From positions 372,001 through 436,000 of the forward strand of contig JBAXHT010000002.1 of assembly GCA_037138755.1 (NCBI GenBank): a stretch of DNA of 64,000 nt. The letters are read 5' to 3'. The notes beneath the pieces were generated by a model, which was not told where the DNA came from, searched no databases, and saw only the letters and a list, made by a program, of their open reading frames with translations. Source of the DNA: Armatimonadota bacterium (GTDB taxonomy: Bacteria; Armatimonadota; Fimbriimonadia; Fimbriimonadales; Fimbriimonadaceae). Position 1 is the first letter of the stretch; the number at the start of each line of letters is the position of its first letter. The position numbers and the translations under genes were made by a program. Shown piece after piece: positions 26,809-35,079 of the stretch.

Positions 26809-27775
26809 ACGCTCCGGCTACGCCGACTTCGCCCTAATCCTCGGGGCTCTAGCTCTGGTCCGATTTTTGCTGCCGCGAGTGCCCGTGCCGTTTTCGGTAA
26901 AGCCAATTGTTGATGTTTTACTTACTGTCGTCTTTCTGGCATTCCCGCTAATCGCGATTTACAGGGCAATGTCCGAGCAGCCTAAACCCAAACAGGCACT
27001 GTATATCTTTCTAGCCGGAGCTCTAATTCATGGCGGATTAGTTGCTTTGGATTTATTGGTCTTCAAGGGCCAAGGCGTTGTCTCGTCTTTCCTGGCTCCA
27101 CTTAAGCCCGCTGGACTCCAGATCTGGTGCATTGGTTTGGGCGCCCTAGTCGCGGCCCTCATCTCCGACAGAAACATCCTGATCCCCATAGGAATCTTCC
27201 TCATCGCCTACGACATCTTCCTAGTTCTCACCCCGCTCGGCTTCACCCAGAAGCTGATGCAAGCCGCTCCAGATATCTTGAAGCAAGGCGGAATGCCAAT
27301 CCCGGCCTCATCAACAGCTACTCCGCTTAGCGGAAAAGCTGAAATCTCCGGCGTGGTGGGTCCCGCCGACCTGGTGTTCCTCGGAACCTTCTTCCTCGCA
27401 ATGTTTCGCTTCGACATGAAGCCCTACACCACCCTGCGAGTGATGATCCCGGTCTTGCTTTGCTACCTGTTGTTCGTCATGCTCACCGGCATCGCCCTTC
27501 CCGCCCTCGTGCCGATCGGAATCGTCACGCTGGTGGTGAATTGGAAGATGTTCAACATGACCAAAGACGAAAAGCTCTCAACCTTGGTTGTTGCGATTCT
27601 TGCGGTGGTGATTCTCGGCTACTCGGCTACTCGGCCAAGGCCGCAAGCTGCGCCTTCGCGGTCGGAGGTCGGTTCAGAATCTCAAAAATCGGGAGTGTTG
27701 CCTGGCTCAGCTTTGGAAGGTCAACCCCGGTCGAAAGCCCCTCGCGATGGGCAAAGTAAACCAGGTCCTCAGTAG
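26786..27775 (+). CDS. Polytopic membrane protein of unknown function
   Basis: A 329-residue protein with about eight hydrophobic helices (for example FALILGALALVRFLLPRV, IWCIGLGALVAALI, VILLCYLLFVMLTG-like stretch) and a long polar tail of about 50 residues. Start TTG at 26786 is supported by GGAG at 26775-26778, seven bases upstream, within the end of the glycosyltransferase gene. The polar tail is encoded antisense to the last 49 codons of the convergent HMG-CoA lyase gene (149-bp overlap), so the tail may be an accidental read-through product. No family recognised. Confidence 0.7.
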   Translation: MEPEISYKRSGYADFALILGALALVRFLLPRVPVPFSVKPIVDVLLTVVFLAFPLIAIYRAMSEQPKPKQALYIFLAGALIHGGLVALDLLVFKGQGVVSSFLAPLKPAGLQIWCIGLGALVAALISDRNILIPIGIFLIAYDIFLVLTPLGFTQKLMQAAPDILKQGGMPIPASSTATPLSGKAEISGVVGPADLVFLGTFFLAMFRFDMKPYTTLRVMIPVLLCYLLFVMLTGIALPALVPIGIVTLVVNWKMFNMTKDEKLSTLVVAILAVVILGYSATRPRPQAAPSRSEVGSESQKSGVLPGSALEGQPRSKAPRDGQSKPGPQ

Positions 27776-28499
27776 CCAGGTTCCCGCCCGCGCCTTTGGC
27801 ATAGGGGCACCCGCCGAGGCCCCCAGCACTGGAGTCGAAGCCACGGTAGCCGAGTTCGAGTGACTTTGCCACGTTGGCTATCGCAGTTCCACGTGTGTCG
27901 TGGAAATGCCAGACGATTTTGTTTTGGTCAAGATGCTTGATAGCCTCATGCAACGCCACGACCTCTTTGGGAGTTCCGACCCCGATGGTGTCGCCAAGCG
28001 AGATTTCATCAGCTCCCATTTCGAGGAGGGTTTCAGTGAGTTCGGCTACTTTCGACGGTTCGATGCGACCCGCATACGGGCATTCGAAGATGGTCGAAAC
28101 GTACGCTCTCTTGAACCCCGTGTGTTCTTGCAGAATTGGTCGAAAACCCTCCAGGGAGTCAGCAACCGTCATGTTGATGTTCTTCTGGGTGAATGCATCA
28201 CTCGCTGCAGTGAAAACCGCAATCCGCTGAACACCAAGTGCCTTCGCGTTCTCGTAACCCTTGGCGTTCGGCACAAGGGCTGAGTAAAGGCCGCCTTTTG
28301 GCAGTTGTGTCCATAAATCTGCGACGTCGCCCAATTGCGGAACCCACTTAGGCGAGACGAAGCTACTGACCTCGATCTCGTTCAGTCCGCTTGCTCGAAG
28401 CGCGGAAATCAACTCAGCTTTGTTGGGAGTCGGAATGGGCGTCTTCTCGTTCTGAAGACCATCTCTGGGCGAAACCTCAACGATTCGGATCGAATCCAT
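27627..28499 (-). CDS. mvaB: Hydroxymethylglutaryl-CoA lyase
   Basis: Cleaves HMG-CoA to acetoacetate and acetyl-CoA, the last step of leucine breakdown. The 290-residue DRE-TIM enzyme starts RIVEVSPRDGLQNEK, has VSSFVSPKWVPQL, the metal-site HFHDTRGTAIANV and the signature SSAGGLGGCPYAKGAGGN with the active-site Cys. ATG at 28499 shares one base with the stop of the upstream biotin-carrier gene (TGATG). It is the last gene of a four-gene operon (E2, amidotransferase, biotin carrier, lyase). Its 3' end overlaps the convergent membrane-protein gene by 149 bp. Confidence 0.95.
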   Translation of the reverse strand: MDSIRIVEVSPRDGLQNEKTPIPTPNKAELISALRASGLNEIEVSSFVSPKWVPQLGDVADLWTQLPKGGLYSALVPNAKGYENAKALGVQRIAVFTAASDAFTQKNINMTVADSLEGFRPILQEHTGFKRAYVSTIFECPYAGRIEPSKVAELTETLLEMGADEISLGDTIGVGTPKEVVALHEAIKHLDQNKIVWHFHDTRGTAIANVAKSLELGYRGFDSSAGGLGGCPYAKGAGGNLATEDLVYFAHREGLSTGVDLPKLSQATLPIFEILNRPPTAKAQLAALAE

Positions 28500-28933
28500 C
28501 AAGCCTCTTCTACGACAACCAGCAACTCGCCATCCTTCACCTGCGCGCCTTTGGTTGCGTTAAGCGTCGTGACAGTTCCACCGAATGGAGCGTTGAACGG
28601 CTGCTGAGTTTTCATCGCTTCAAGGACAATCAGTTTTTGTCCTTTGCTCACTTTGTCGCCAACTGAAACGAGGACGTCAACGATTTGTCCCGGCATCGGA
28701 GCACGATACTCGCCACTCGCCGTTGCACCCTGCGAGCCGGCCCTTGGCCGTCTCGTTTCTAGCCGATACTGATGCCCCTGGTACGAGACGAGGATCGCGT
28801 CCCCATCCCGCACGGCTAGAGCTGAAAACAATCCGCTCGGAGTCCGAACAATCAAGCGATCTGTTCCTGCAATTACTTCGGCGCCAGATTCTACAGATGC
28901 TTCGATCTCCGAACCATTTAGAAAGAGTTTCAT
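28499..28933 (-). CDS. Stand-alone biotin carboxyl carrier protein
   Basis: A 144-residue biotinyl protein, carrying carboxyl groups for an acyl-CoA carboxylase. N-terminal half resembles the BT-like linker domain of 3-methylcrotonyl-/propionyl-CoA carboxylase alpha chains (GHQYRLETRRPR); the C-terminal 75 residues are the biotinyl domain, APMPGQIVDVLVSVGDKV and LIVLEAMKTQQPFNAP, with the biotinylated Lys in EAMKT (consensus EAMKM). The biotin carboxylase and carboxyltransferase subunits are not in the window. Start at ATG 28933 overlaps the upstream gene by 4 bp; upstream in-frame codons lie inside that gene. Confidence 0.9.
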   Translation of the reverse strand: MKLFLNGSEIEASVESGAEVIAGTDRLIVRTPSGLFSALAVRDGDAILVSYQGHQYRLETRRPRAGSQGATASGEYRAPMPGQIVDVLVSVGDKVSKGQKLIVLEAMKTQQPFNAPFGGTVTTLNATKGAQVKDGELLVVVEEA

Positions 28934-29616
28934 TTTCGTTCCTCTCGATACTTGATTGCTGCCCCAATGAATGCTTTGAACAAGTTCTGGGTCGCCGCAT
29001 CTTCCGGCGTACGCTCCGGATGCCATTGCACTCCGATACAAAAAGGTCGTGATGGATCTTCGACAGCCTCCACAGTGCCGTCCTCACTGTGAGCAGTAAT
29101 GACCAGCCCGTCGCCCAACCGATCAACCGACTGGTGGTGATAACTCTTGCCGGAAATCTTCAAGGACTGAGAGGCAGTTGCAAGTCTGCTTTGTTCGGAA
29201 ACCATATAATCTTGCATCGTTCCCCCACTGTGTTCTTCGTGACCAACGACATCGGGCACGTGCTGGTGCAGCGAGCCTCCGCGGATCACATTCAGGAACT
29301 GACAACCGCCGCAGATCCCCAGTATTGGTAGATCTTGGTCAGTCAGCGAGTACATCCGCTCTTCCATTTTCCACCTCTCTGGATGCTGCAGCTCGGCCTT
29401 TGGATGAAGTTCTTGACCATAGTGGGCCGAGTCAAAATCCGCACCGCCCGGGATCAGCCATCCATCGAACATGCCAACGATCTCCTTCAAGTCAGTGAGT
29501 GGTGAGACGATGACGGGATTTCCGCCAGCTTTCGCGACCTGTTCAGCATAGTTCCAGTTAAGCGTCAGCTTCGAGTCCGCCTGAATATCCGATGTGATCG
29601 CGATCAGCGGCTTCAA
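28930..29616 (-). CDS. Class I glutamine amidotransferase-like hydrolase (PuuD / gamma-Glu-GABA hydrolase family)
   Basis: A 228-residue cytosolic hydrolase. MKPLIAITSDIQ opens the fold; DGWLIPGGADFDSAHYG, catalytic Cys in PILGICGGCQFLNVIRGG, and GVQWHPERTPED with the catalytic His-x-Glu match the peptidase C26/PuuD family, which hydrolyses gamma-glutamyl bonds. Four-bp overlaps on both sides put it in the operon with the E2 and biotin carrier. Its role next to acyl-CoA catabolism genes is not obvious. Confidence 0.9.
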   Translation of the reverse strand: MKPLIAITSDIQADSKLTLNWNYAEQVAKAGGNPVIVSPLTDLKEIVGMFDGWLIPGGADFDSAHYGQELHPKAELQHPERWKMEERMYSLTDQDLPILGICGGCQFLNVIRGGSLHQHVPDVVGHEEHSGGTMQDYMVSEQSRLATASQSLKISGKSYHHQSVDRLGDGLVITAHSEDGTVEAVEDPSRPFCIGVQWHPERTPEDAATQNLFKAFIGAAIKYREERK

Positions 29617-31088
29617 GCAAGCACATCCTTTATCGACTCCACATTAGCTTTCACTTTGTTGATAAACAACGAGGCACCCACGCCGTTTGCGATGCGGTGA
29701 TCAAATGTCATCGAGATGTTTACAAACCGTTTCACCCGAATCATATTCGGTGTCGAGTCGAGCCCGTTAAACACTTCGCCCAAGAAGATAGTTGCCATTG
29801 ATGGGGCAACCACCACCGGAACGGCGTCTCGGAGTCCAAATGCTTGCATGTTAGTCAGAGAAACGGTTACTCCAGCGTGCGCTTGGTCTTTACCGCTTCG
29901 AGCAAGCTCGATCTGAGCTCGTGCCGCCGCCGCAAATTCTGTCCAAGACATGGTGTCCGCATTATCCACCACCGCGGTCACCAATTCATCTCCTGGCAAG
30001 GAAACGGCGATGCCGAGCGAGACATGGTCATAGGTTCGTAACTTGTCATCCCCTGCTAGGGCTGATCGAAAGGTTGGGAACTCCGCCATTGCTCGAACCA
30101 CTGCGTAAGCAAACATCGTAAACGCCGATGGCTGGAAACCACGCATCTCTTGCTTCGCCAACGCTCGCTCGGCTTCGATGGCGCTCCACTCGGTAGCAAC
30201 CGTAATCGTCCCAGGAACGACCAATGAGTTCGAGCGAACCATTCGCGAATTCAACACCCGCTGTTTCGAAGGCAACGCGACCTCTGTATAGCCAGTCCCA
30301 CTCGACACCGTCGATGCGGAACCTCCGGCTAGAAAAGCGTCAATATCCGCAGGCATCAGCTTCGATCCGCTAAAGGGAATTCCTACCAAAACATCCTCGG
30401 AAACTCCCTTCTCCTTTGCATAAGCTCGCGAGCGAGGCGGGATTCCCCGGACATCACCAGAGGACTTCGTCGGAGCTGAGGCGACTTTAGTAGCAGGTGC
30501 TACTACCGGAGCCCCGTGCGATGGAGCTGCTGCAACTTCTACGCCAGCCGAAACTGACATTCGGCCAACCTCGAATCCAATTGGAACCACGTCATCCACA
30601 GCCGCCAACCATTCGACCAAAGTTCCTTCATAGGGAGACTCGACATCCATAACTGCCTTGTCGGTCTCCATCTGATAGATCGGTTCGTCGCGCTTTACCG
30701 CGTCGCCCGCTTGCTTTAGGAAGGCAACAATGCGAGCCTCTTGGAGACCTTCACCGATCTGCGGAATGTAAAGAGCAGCCGCGCTGGGCGATGCCGCAAC
30801 CGGTGCCGGTGCCCCGTGCGACGGCGCTGCCGGAGCCGCTACCCCGTCCGAAACTGAAACTTCACCGATTGCAAACCCGATTGGAACAATGTCGTCTACC
30901 GCTGCCGACCACGAGGCCAACACTCCATCCACCGGCGACTCGACATCCATGACGGCCTTATCGGTCTCCATCTGGTAGATCGGCTCGTCTCGCCGGATCG
31001 TGTCGCCAGGTTGCTTCAAAAACGCCACAACGCGCGCTTCTTGAAGCCCTTCACCAATCTGAGGAATGAATATTGAAACGTTCGGCAT
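29613..31088 (-). CDS. 2-oxoacid dehydrogenase E2 (dihydrolipoyl acyltransferase), two lipoyl domains
   Basis: Core acyltransferase of a pyruvate or branched-chain 2-oxoacid dehydrogenase complex. The 491-residue protein has two tandem lipoyl domains (each with YQMETDKAVMDVESP, lipoyl-Lys in DKA; about 1-80 and 108-185), Ala/Pro linkers, a peripheral-subunit-binding domain (GIPPRSRAYAKEKGVSEDVL, about 225-260) and the C-terminal catalytic domain. The active-site motif reads FDHRIANGVGA: His464 is present but the usual Asp of HxxxDG is Asn468. With the downstream HMG-CoA lyase a branched-chain substrate is plausible. E1 and E3 are not in the window. Confidence 0.92.
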   Translation of the reverse strand: MPNVSIFIPQIGEGLQEARVVAFLKQPGDTIRRDEPIYQMETDKAVMDVESPVDGVLASWSAAVDDIVPIGFAIGEVSVSDGVAAPAAPSHGAPAPVAASPSAAALYIPQIGEGLQEARIVAFLKQAGDAVKRDEPIYQMETDKAVMDVESPYEGTLVEWLAAVDDVVPIGFEVGRMSVSAGVEVAAAPSHGAPVVAPATKVASAPTKSSGDVRGIPPRSRAYAKEKGVSEDVLVGIPFSGSKLMPADIDAFLAGGSASTVSSGTGYTEVALPSKQRVLNSRMVRSNSLVVPGTITVATEWSAIEAERALAKQEMRGFQPSAFTMFAYAVVRAMAEFPTFRSALAGDDKLRTYDHVSLGIAVSLPGDELVTAVVDNADTMSWTEFAAAARAQIELARSGKDQAHAGVTVSLTNMQAFGLRDAVPVVVAPSMATIFLGEVFNGLDSTPNMIRVKRFVNISMTFDHRIANGVGASLFINKVKANVESIKDVLA

Positions 31089-31206
31089 ACCTTCTCTCGC
31101 GCTTCATTGCGCCTACTCTGTAGTTTGACATAGCCCGTAGTGGCACGGTTGCAAACTTCCGCAGAATCATGCTTACCCCGCAACCGAACGGCTGGTATCG
31201 CGTAAG

Positions 31207-31212
31207 TACAAT
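31207..31212 (+). promoter_or_regulatory. -10-like TACAAT before membrane-protein gene
   Basis: TACAAT ends 9 nt before the ATG at 31222, without a ribosome-binding site between, as expected of a leaderless transcript. Confidence 0.5.
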
Positions 31213-31221
31213 GACCGCACT

Positions 31222-31959
31222 ATGTCCGAGAAGCTCTTTTCTGAATCCGAAGTCGCGGAGATCATTCGCCGTGCGGGAGAGCTTCAAGAGGAGAAGTCTG
31301 TTGAGGGCTATGTACCGGGAGTCGCCGCTCACGAGCTGATGCAACTGGCCCAAGAAGTTGGGATCCGCCCCGAGTATCTTGAGTTAGCGTTGCGAGAACG
31401 CCAGGAGAAAGCCGCTCCGGCCACAAAAAACGCTGATCGGATTGAGCGAGTTATTCCGGTTGAGATCGATCCAGACGATTATGATGTGATTACCGATGGG
31501 CTTCGACTGATCCCGGCTTCCAGCGTAAACGGAACCACTTCAGGTGGCATCTCGCAGTTTGGCCGAACCATGCTGGGACAAGTCAGGGAGTCGTGGGATA
31601 ATCCGCACTTCAAGCTGAGCTCGCGTGGGGGCCGAACCAAGATCGAGGTTTGGACTGACAAAAGTGCAGCTCTGGGCATATCCTTCCTCTGGATGATGCC
31701 CCTCATCTTCTCTGCTGGTGCGTTCAAAGTCGGCGGCATTGTCGCAGGATTCGTAGCTCTATTTCTCGTGATCGGTGCAGCCGTAGCGACTTACAGAGGG
31801 ATGCTTCAGAAGTCGGCTCAGGCGGTCTTGAAGGTGGCTGATCGGCTGGAACAATCTATTCTTGAGTACGGAGAAGGCAGCGACCTACGTGCCAACCTTA
31901 GTTCGAGCATCCAGATCATCGCAGAACCAAGCGAACAACGAGATGCGACAAGCGAGTAG
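31222..31959 (+). CDS. Conserved membrane protein with N-terminal helical domain
   Basis: A 245-residue protein. The N-terminal 70 residues (FSESEVAEIIRRAGELQEEK, HELMQLAQEVGIRPEYLELA) are a short helical module often found at the start of bacterial membrane proteins and kinases of unknown role. A central region of about 80 residues is strand-rich, then two transmembrane helices (ALGISFLWMMPLIFSAGAF and GGIVAGFVALFLVIGAAVA) and a cytosolic helical tail. Divergent from the E2 operon. No function assigned. Confidence 0.7.
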   Translation: MSEKLFSESEVAEIIRRAGELQEEKSVEGYVPGVAAHELMQLAQEVGIRPEYLELALRERQEKAAPATKNADRIERVIPVEIDPDDYDVITDGLRLIPASSVNGTTSGGISQFGRTMLGQVRESWDNPHFKLSSRGGRTKIEVWTDKSAALGISFLWMMPLIFSAGAFKVGGIVAGFVALFLVIGAAVATYRGMLQKSAQAVLKVADRLEQSILEYGEGSDLRANLSSSIQIIAEPSEQRDATSE

Positions 31960-31961
31960 CC

Positions 31962-31993
31962 AAAAAAGAGCCCCACGCAACGATACGTGAGGC
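31962..31993 (-). terminator. ftsZ terminator
   Basis: On the minus strand GCCTCACG and CGTGGGGC (31986-31993 and 31970-31977, one G-U) form a hairpin followed by TCTTTTTT, 33 bp after the ftsZ stop. Confidence 0.85.
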
Positions 31994-32025
31994 CCAATGG
32001 CTGGAGAATGGTTTACAAGTTGTGG

Positions 32026-33261
32026 TTATTCGCCCAAGCGCTGCCGGCGCAGGAACGAAGGGATGTCGAGGTCAATGTCGTCGAGATCTGGCTCGACCAA
32101 GGTCGGAGCTGAGCTGACCGGCTTAGCCTGAGCATAGATCGATTCCGATGTGATCGGCTCGACCGCTTTTGGCTGGATGAAAATTCTCTCTGGCTGTGTC
32201 GGTGCCACATAAGAAGCTTCCACTCGAGCGACTGGCTCGTCCATGACAGACTGAATGAAGACCGCCTTATCAAATGCTCGATTCACTGTTGGCGTCGCAA
32301 CGTCCATACCTGCCGCAAGAAGGGTGATCTGAACTTCATGATCTGGAGTCTCGCGAAGGACGTGGCCCATGATGATGTCGGCATTCTCAAGGTCCGTGAA
32401 CCCGAGGATGTATTCCATCGCCTCGTGAGCTTCGCCAATGGTGAAGTCCGAACCGGCGGTGATATTGACGAGCACTCTTCGAGCGCCTTGGATGTTGGTT
32501 TCCAGGAGCGGCGAGTGTGCCGCCGCCTCGGCCGCCAGCCGAGCTCGCTGCTCACCGACGCCTCGACCGAGGCCCATCAAAGCGACCCCGGCGTCTTTCA
32601 TAATCGAGCGAACGTCAGCGAAGTCAACGTTGATCATTCCTGGAAGAAGAATAATGTCGCTGATTCCCTGAACGCCCTGTCTCAGAACGTCGTCCGCAGC
32701 CGCAAAGGCCGCCGACATCGAGGTCTTCTTTTCAACAACATCAAGAAGGCGGTCGTTAGGAACCGTAATCAACGTGTCAACAACTTCTCGAAGTCGCTCG
32801 GCACCTTCGGCGGCGAGTTTTCGTCTTCGAGGGCCCTCGAAACCGAATGGCTTGGTAACGACGCCGACGGTCAGGATTCCCATCCGTCGAGCGATGTCGG
32901 CGATCATCGGAGCGGCGCCGGTCCCAGTTCCACCGCCCATTCCGGCGGTGATGAAGACCATATCCACATCTTGCAATTCCTCTTCGATGATTGCTTGCGA
33001 CTCCTTTGCCGAAGCTTGGCCGACCTCAGGGTCTCCCCCAGCCCCGAGGCCACGAGTGATGTCGGTTCCGAGCTGAATCTTCTTAGGCGCCAACGAACTC
33101 TGAAGTGCTTGGGCATCGGTGTTCATCGCAATGAAATGAACGCCCATCACGCCTTCGCGGATCATTCGGTTCACGGCGTTGCTACCCGCTCCGCCGACCC
33201 CGATCACCTTGATCGTCGCCTGGTTCTCAAACAAATTCTCCGGTCGCATCGTATCTTCCAT
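32026..33261 (-). CDS. ftsZ: Cell division protein FtsZ
   Basis: Tubulin-like GTPase that forms the division ring. The 411-residue protein has [18 protein letters not shown], the tubulin signature [10 protein letters not shown], the T7-loop region [15 protein letters not shown], a linker of about 70 residues and the C-terminal peptide [15 protein letters not shown] that binds FtsA/ZipA-type partners. Start chosen at ATG 33261 because GGAGGT lies seven bases upstream. The gene is not within a dcw-type cluster here; it is alone, terminated at 31962-31993, and diverges from nadE across a region with DnaA-box-like sites. Confidence 0.97.
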   Translation of the reverse strand: MEDTMRPENLFENQATIKVIGVGGAGSNAVNRMIREGVMGVHFIAMNTDAQALQSSLAPKKIQLGTDITRGLGAGGDPEVGQASAKESQAIIEEELQDVDMVFITAGMGGGTGTGAAPMIADIARRMGILTVGVVTKPFGFEGPRRRKLAAEGAERLREVVDTLITVPNDRLLDVVEKKTSMSAAFAAADDVLRQGVQGISDIILLPGMINVDFADVRSIMKDAGVALMGLGRGVGEQRARLAAEAAAHSPLLETNIQGARRVLVNITAGSDFTIGEAHEAMEYILGFTDLENADIIMGHVLRETPDHEVQITLLAAGMDVATPTVNRAFDKAVFIQSVMDEPVARVEASYVAPTQPERIFIQPKAVEPITSESIYAQAKPVSSAPTLVEPDLDDIDLDIPSFLRRQRLGE

Positions 33262-33380
33262 TTTGTTGACCTCCATTTCGCCGTGCCATCGAGCAATCCC
33301 GCGCACGTCATTCCGTTGTTGGCTGTATGGACGGAAGGGCGATTCAAAAAGATTCACATGAAGAGATTCGCTAGTGCAAA

Positions 33381-33427
33381 TGTGGATAAATGCGCTCTTT
33401 GGGGATAATTGCCCAGAGTTATCCACA
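33381..33427. promoter_or_regulatory. Three evenly spaced DnaA-box-like sites
   Basis: TGTGGATAA at 33381-33389 and TTATCCACA at 33419-33427 are perfect matches to the DnaA box (TTATNCACA) in opposite orientations; TGGGGATAA at 33400-33408 differs at one position. Start-to-start distance is 19 bp both times. A region rich in A and T (33430-33468) lies next to them. They sit between divergent ftsZ and nadE. Confidence 0.65.
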
Positions 33428-33439
33428 CACTGATAAATG

Positions 33440-33468
33440 TTAACGGATATATGAGTTAGCTGTAAACT
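33440..33468 (+). promoter_or_regulatory. nadE promoter
   Basis: TTAACG (33440-33445), 17-bp spacer, TGTAAACT with hexamer TAAACT at 33463-33468; transcription would start at about the ATG at 33475, giving a leaderless mRNA. The 16-mer GCTGTAAACTAGCTTC here recurs exactly before recG (48440-48455). Confidence 0.6.
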
Positions 33469-33474
33469 AGCTTC

Positions 33475-34338
33475 ATGTCGTTCACGCTGATCCGGGCTGC
33501 CAAGTTGGCCGAACTCAACGCTAACCCACTTAGCATCAACGCTGAACAGGTATCGGATTGGCTGATCGAGTTTCTAAAGGCCGAAGTCATCAAACGGCGC
33601 GGCATGAACAAGGTCGTGCTCGGCCTTTCGGGCGGGGTCGATTCTGCCGTTGTCGCGTATCTCTGCGCTCGTGCGTTCGGACCGGAGAACACGTTTGCCT
33701 TCCGGATGCCCTACAAAATCAGCAGCCAAGAGAGCTTGGATCATGCTCAGCTAGTGATCGACGATCTTGGCATCCAGGTGCGAACGATTGAGATTACGGG
33801 GATGGTTGATGGGTACGTATCGCAATATGAGGATGGGATTTCTTCCCAGCGCCTAGGAAACGTCTGCGCCCGCTCGCGAATGATCGTGCTCTTCGACCAA
33901 TCTGCCGAAGTCGGGGGAGTCCCCATTGGCACCGGGAACAAGTCCGAACGACTCTTTGGCTACTATACTTGGCACGCCGATGACGCTCCCCCGATCAACC
34001 CGCTAGGTGACCTGTTCAAGTCCCAAGTGTGGGAAGTCGCCCGCGCCCTTGGGGTCCCCGAAGTCATCATCGACAAACCCGCCACCGCCGACCTCGTGAA
34101 GGGCCAAACCGACGAGGGCGACTTTGGAATCAGCTATGCCAAGGCCGACCGCATTCTGCACTACGTCGTCCAAGGCTACGGCCGCGAGCGCCTGGTCGCC
34201 ATGGGCTTCCCTTCGGCGGACGTTGATATCGTCTGGAAACGAGTCAGCGGCACCCACTGGAAGCGGAAGCTTCCGACGGTCGCGATGCTGAGCAACACCG
34301 CCATCAATGAGTACTACCTACGGCCTGTGGATTTCTGA
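33475..34338 (+). CDS. nadE: NAD+ synthase (ammonia-type)
   Basis: Amidates nicotinic acid adenine dinucleotide to NAD+. The 287-residue protein contains the PP-loop [53 protein letters not shown] and the lid region [20 protein letters not shown]. There is no N-terminal glutaminase (nitrilase) domain, so it uses free ammonia or an external donor. Likely leaderless (see 33440-33468). The 3' end overlaps the convergent cytochrome gene by 25 bp. Confidence 0.95.
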   Translation: MSFTLIRAAKLAELNANPLSINAEQVSDWLIEFLKAEVIKRRGMNKVVLGLSGGVDSAVVAYLCARAFGPENTFAFRMPYKISSQESLDHAQLVIDDLGIQVRTIEITGMVDGYVSQYEDGISSQRLGNVCARSRMIVLFDQSAEVGGVPIGTGNKSERLFGYYTWHADDAPPINPLGDLFKSQVWEVARALGVPEVIIDKPATADLVKGQTDEGDFGISYAKADRILHYVVQGYGRERLVAMGFPSADVDIVWKRVSGTHWKRKLPTVAMLSNTAINEYYLRPVDF

Positions 34339-34985
34339 CTTTGGGGCGCGCTAAACTTGTAGTCCCTCAGCAGTTGCATCCCTGCGGGCGAAATGCTGTA
34401 AGTCGCCGCGTACTCTTGGTGACAATGGGCGCAGCTTCCCAATGTTGCCTTCGACGAGTTGGCCCCACCTCTGCTGTGGAGAATCCCCCCTCCGTACTTG
34501 CGAAAATACTCCTTCATCACTTTTCGAGTTCTCAAATCTATCAGCATGTAGTGCCACTTGTCGGCCCCCGATCCTGGGCGAACCTTTTTCATCGTGGTGA
34601 TGAAATCAGGGGGACCGTACTTCTCCGGCAGGGGGTTTGGGACGGGCTCATAAAAATTGAACGGCTTGGAGAATTTTTCTTTGATGAAGACCGAACCTAC
34701 TGGCAGCTCACCGTTCAGATTATGGGATAGAGCAACATCGTTTGCGTAGGTTCGAATCCCGCCTTGAACATGCGGACCACGACTCAAGTCCGGCCCTATG
34801 CACAGAACCATGAGTCCGTCATCGCCATCTCGTGGCACCTCATTGAGCCTCGTCAGTTTTTGGTAATCAAGTGCCTCTTCTAGAGTCAGCGGAGCCTTGG
34901 GGTCGGATACCGGGCGCTTCGGCACCAGAGCCGCGGCGAAGAGACCGACTCCGGCACTGGCTGCGATCATTAACCAGGGCTTCAT
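34314..34985 (-). CDS. Exported mono-haem protein, cytochrome P460-like
   Basis: A 223-residue protein with a hydrophobic N-terminus (MKPWLMIAASAGVGLFAAAL). TYANDVALSH and GELPVGSVFIKEKFSKPF resemble the P460/cytochrome c'-beta fold (PF16694-like), and one c-type haem motif CAHCH lies near residue 190. In true P460 enzymes a Lys crosslinks the haem and oxidises hydroxylamine; whether that Lys is present cannot be judged by eye, so it may simply be a c'-beta-like NO-binding protein or a distant relative. Convergent overlap with nadE. Confidence 0.7.
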   Translation of the reverse strand: MKPWLMIAASAGVGLFAAALVPKRPVSDPKAPLTLEEALDYQKLTRLNEVPRDGDDGLMVLCIGPDLSRGPHVQGGIRTYANDVALSHNLNGELPVGSVFIKEKFSKPFNFYEPVPNPLPEKYGPPDFITTMKKVRPGSGADKWHYMLIDLRTRKVMKEYFRKYGGGILHSRGGANSSKATLGSCAHCHQEYAATYSISPAGMQLLRDYKFSAPQSQKSTGRR

Positions 34986-35044
34986 TCTTCACATTGTAAC
35001 AAGAAAGCGTCGGTAAGGTGTCCCCCAAAGTACTCTATGAGACG

Positions 35045-35071
35045 GAAAACAAAGCGCGGTTAGCACCGCGC
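35045..35071 (-). terminator. Terminator of the flagellar operon
   Basis: GCGCGGT (35054-35060) pairs with ACCGCGC (35065-35071) around TAGC; on the minus strand it is followed by TTTGTTTTCC. It lies 9 bp after the fliI stop. Confidence 0.85.
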
Positions 35072-35079
35072 ACTCCACA

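Noticed and set aside
32338-33408. A 356-codon plus-strand frame opposite ftsZ
   Set aside because: ftsZ is unambiguous; the antisense frame is Ser/His/Arg-rich without domain motifs, a typical shadow in GC-rich coding DNA.
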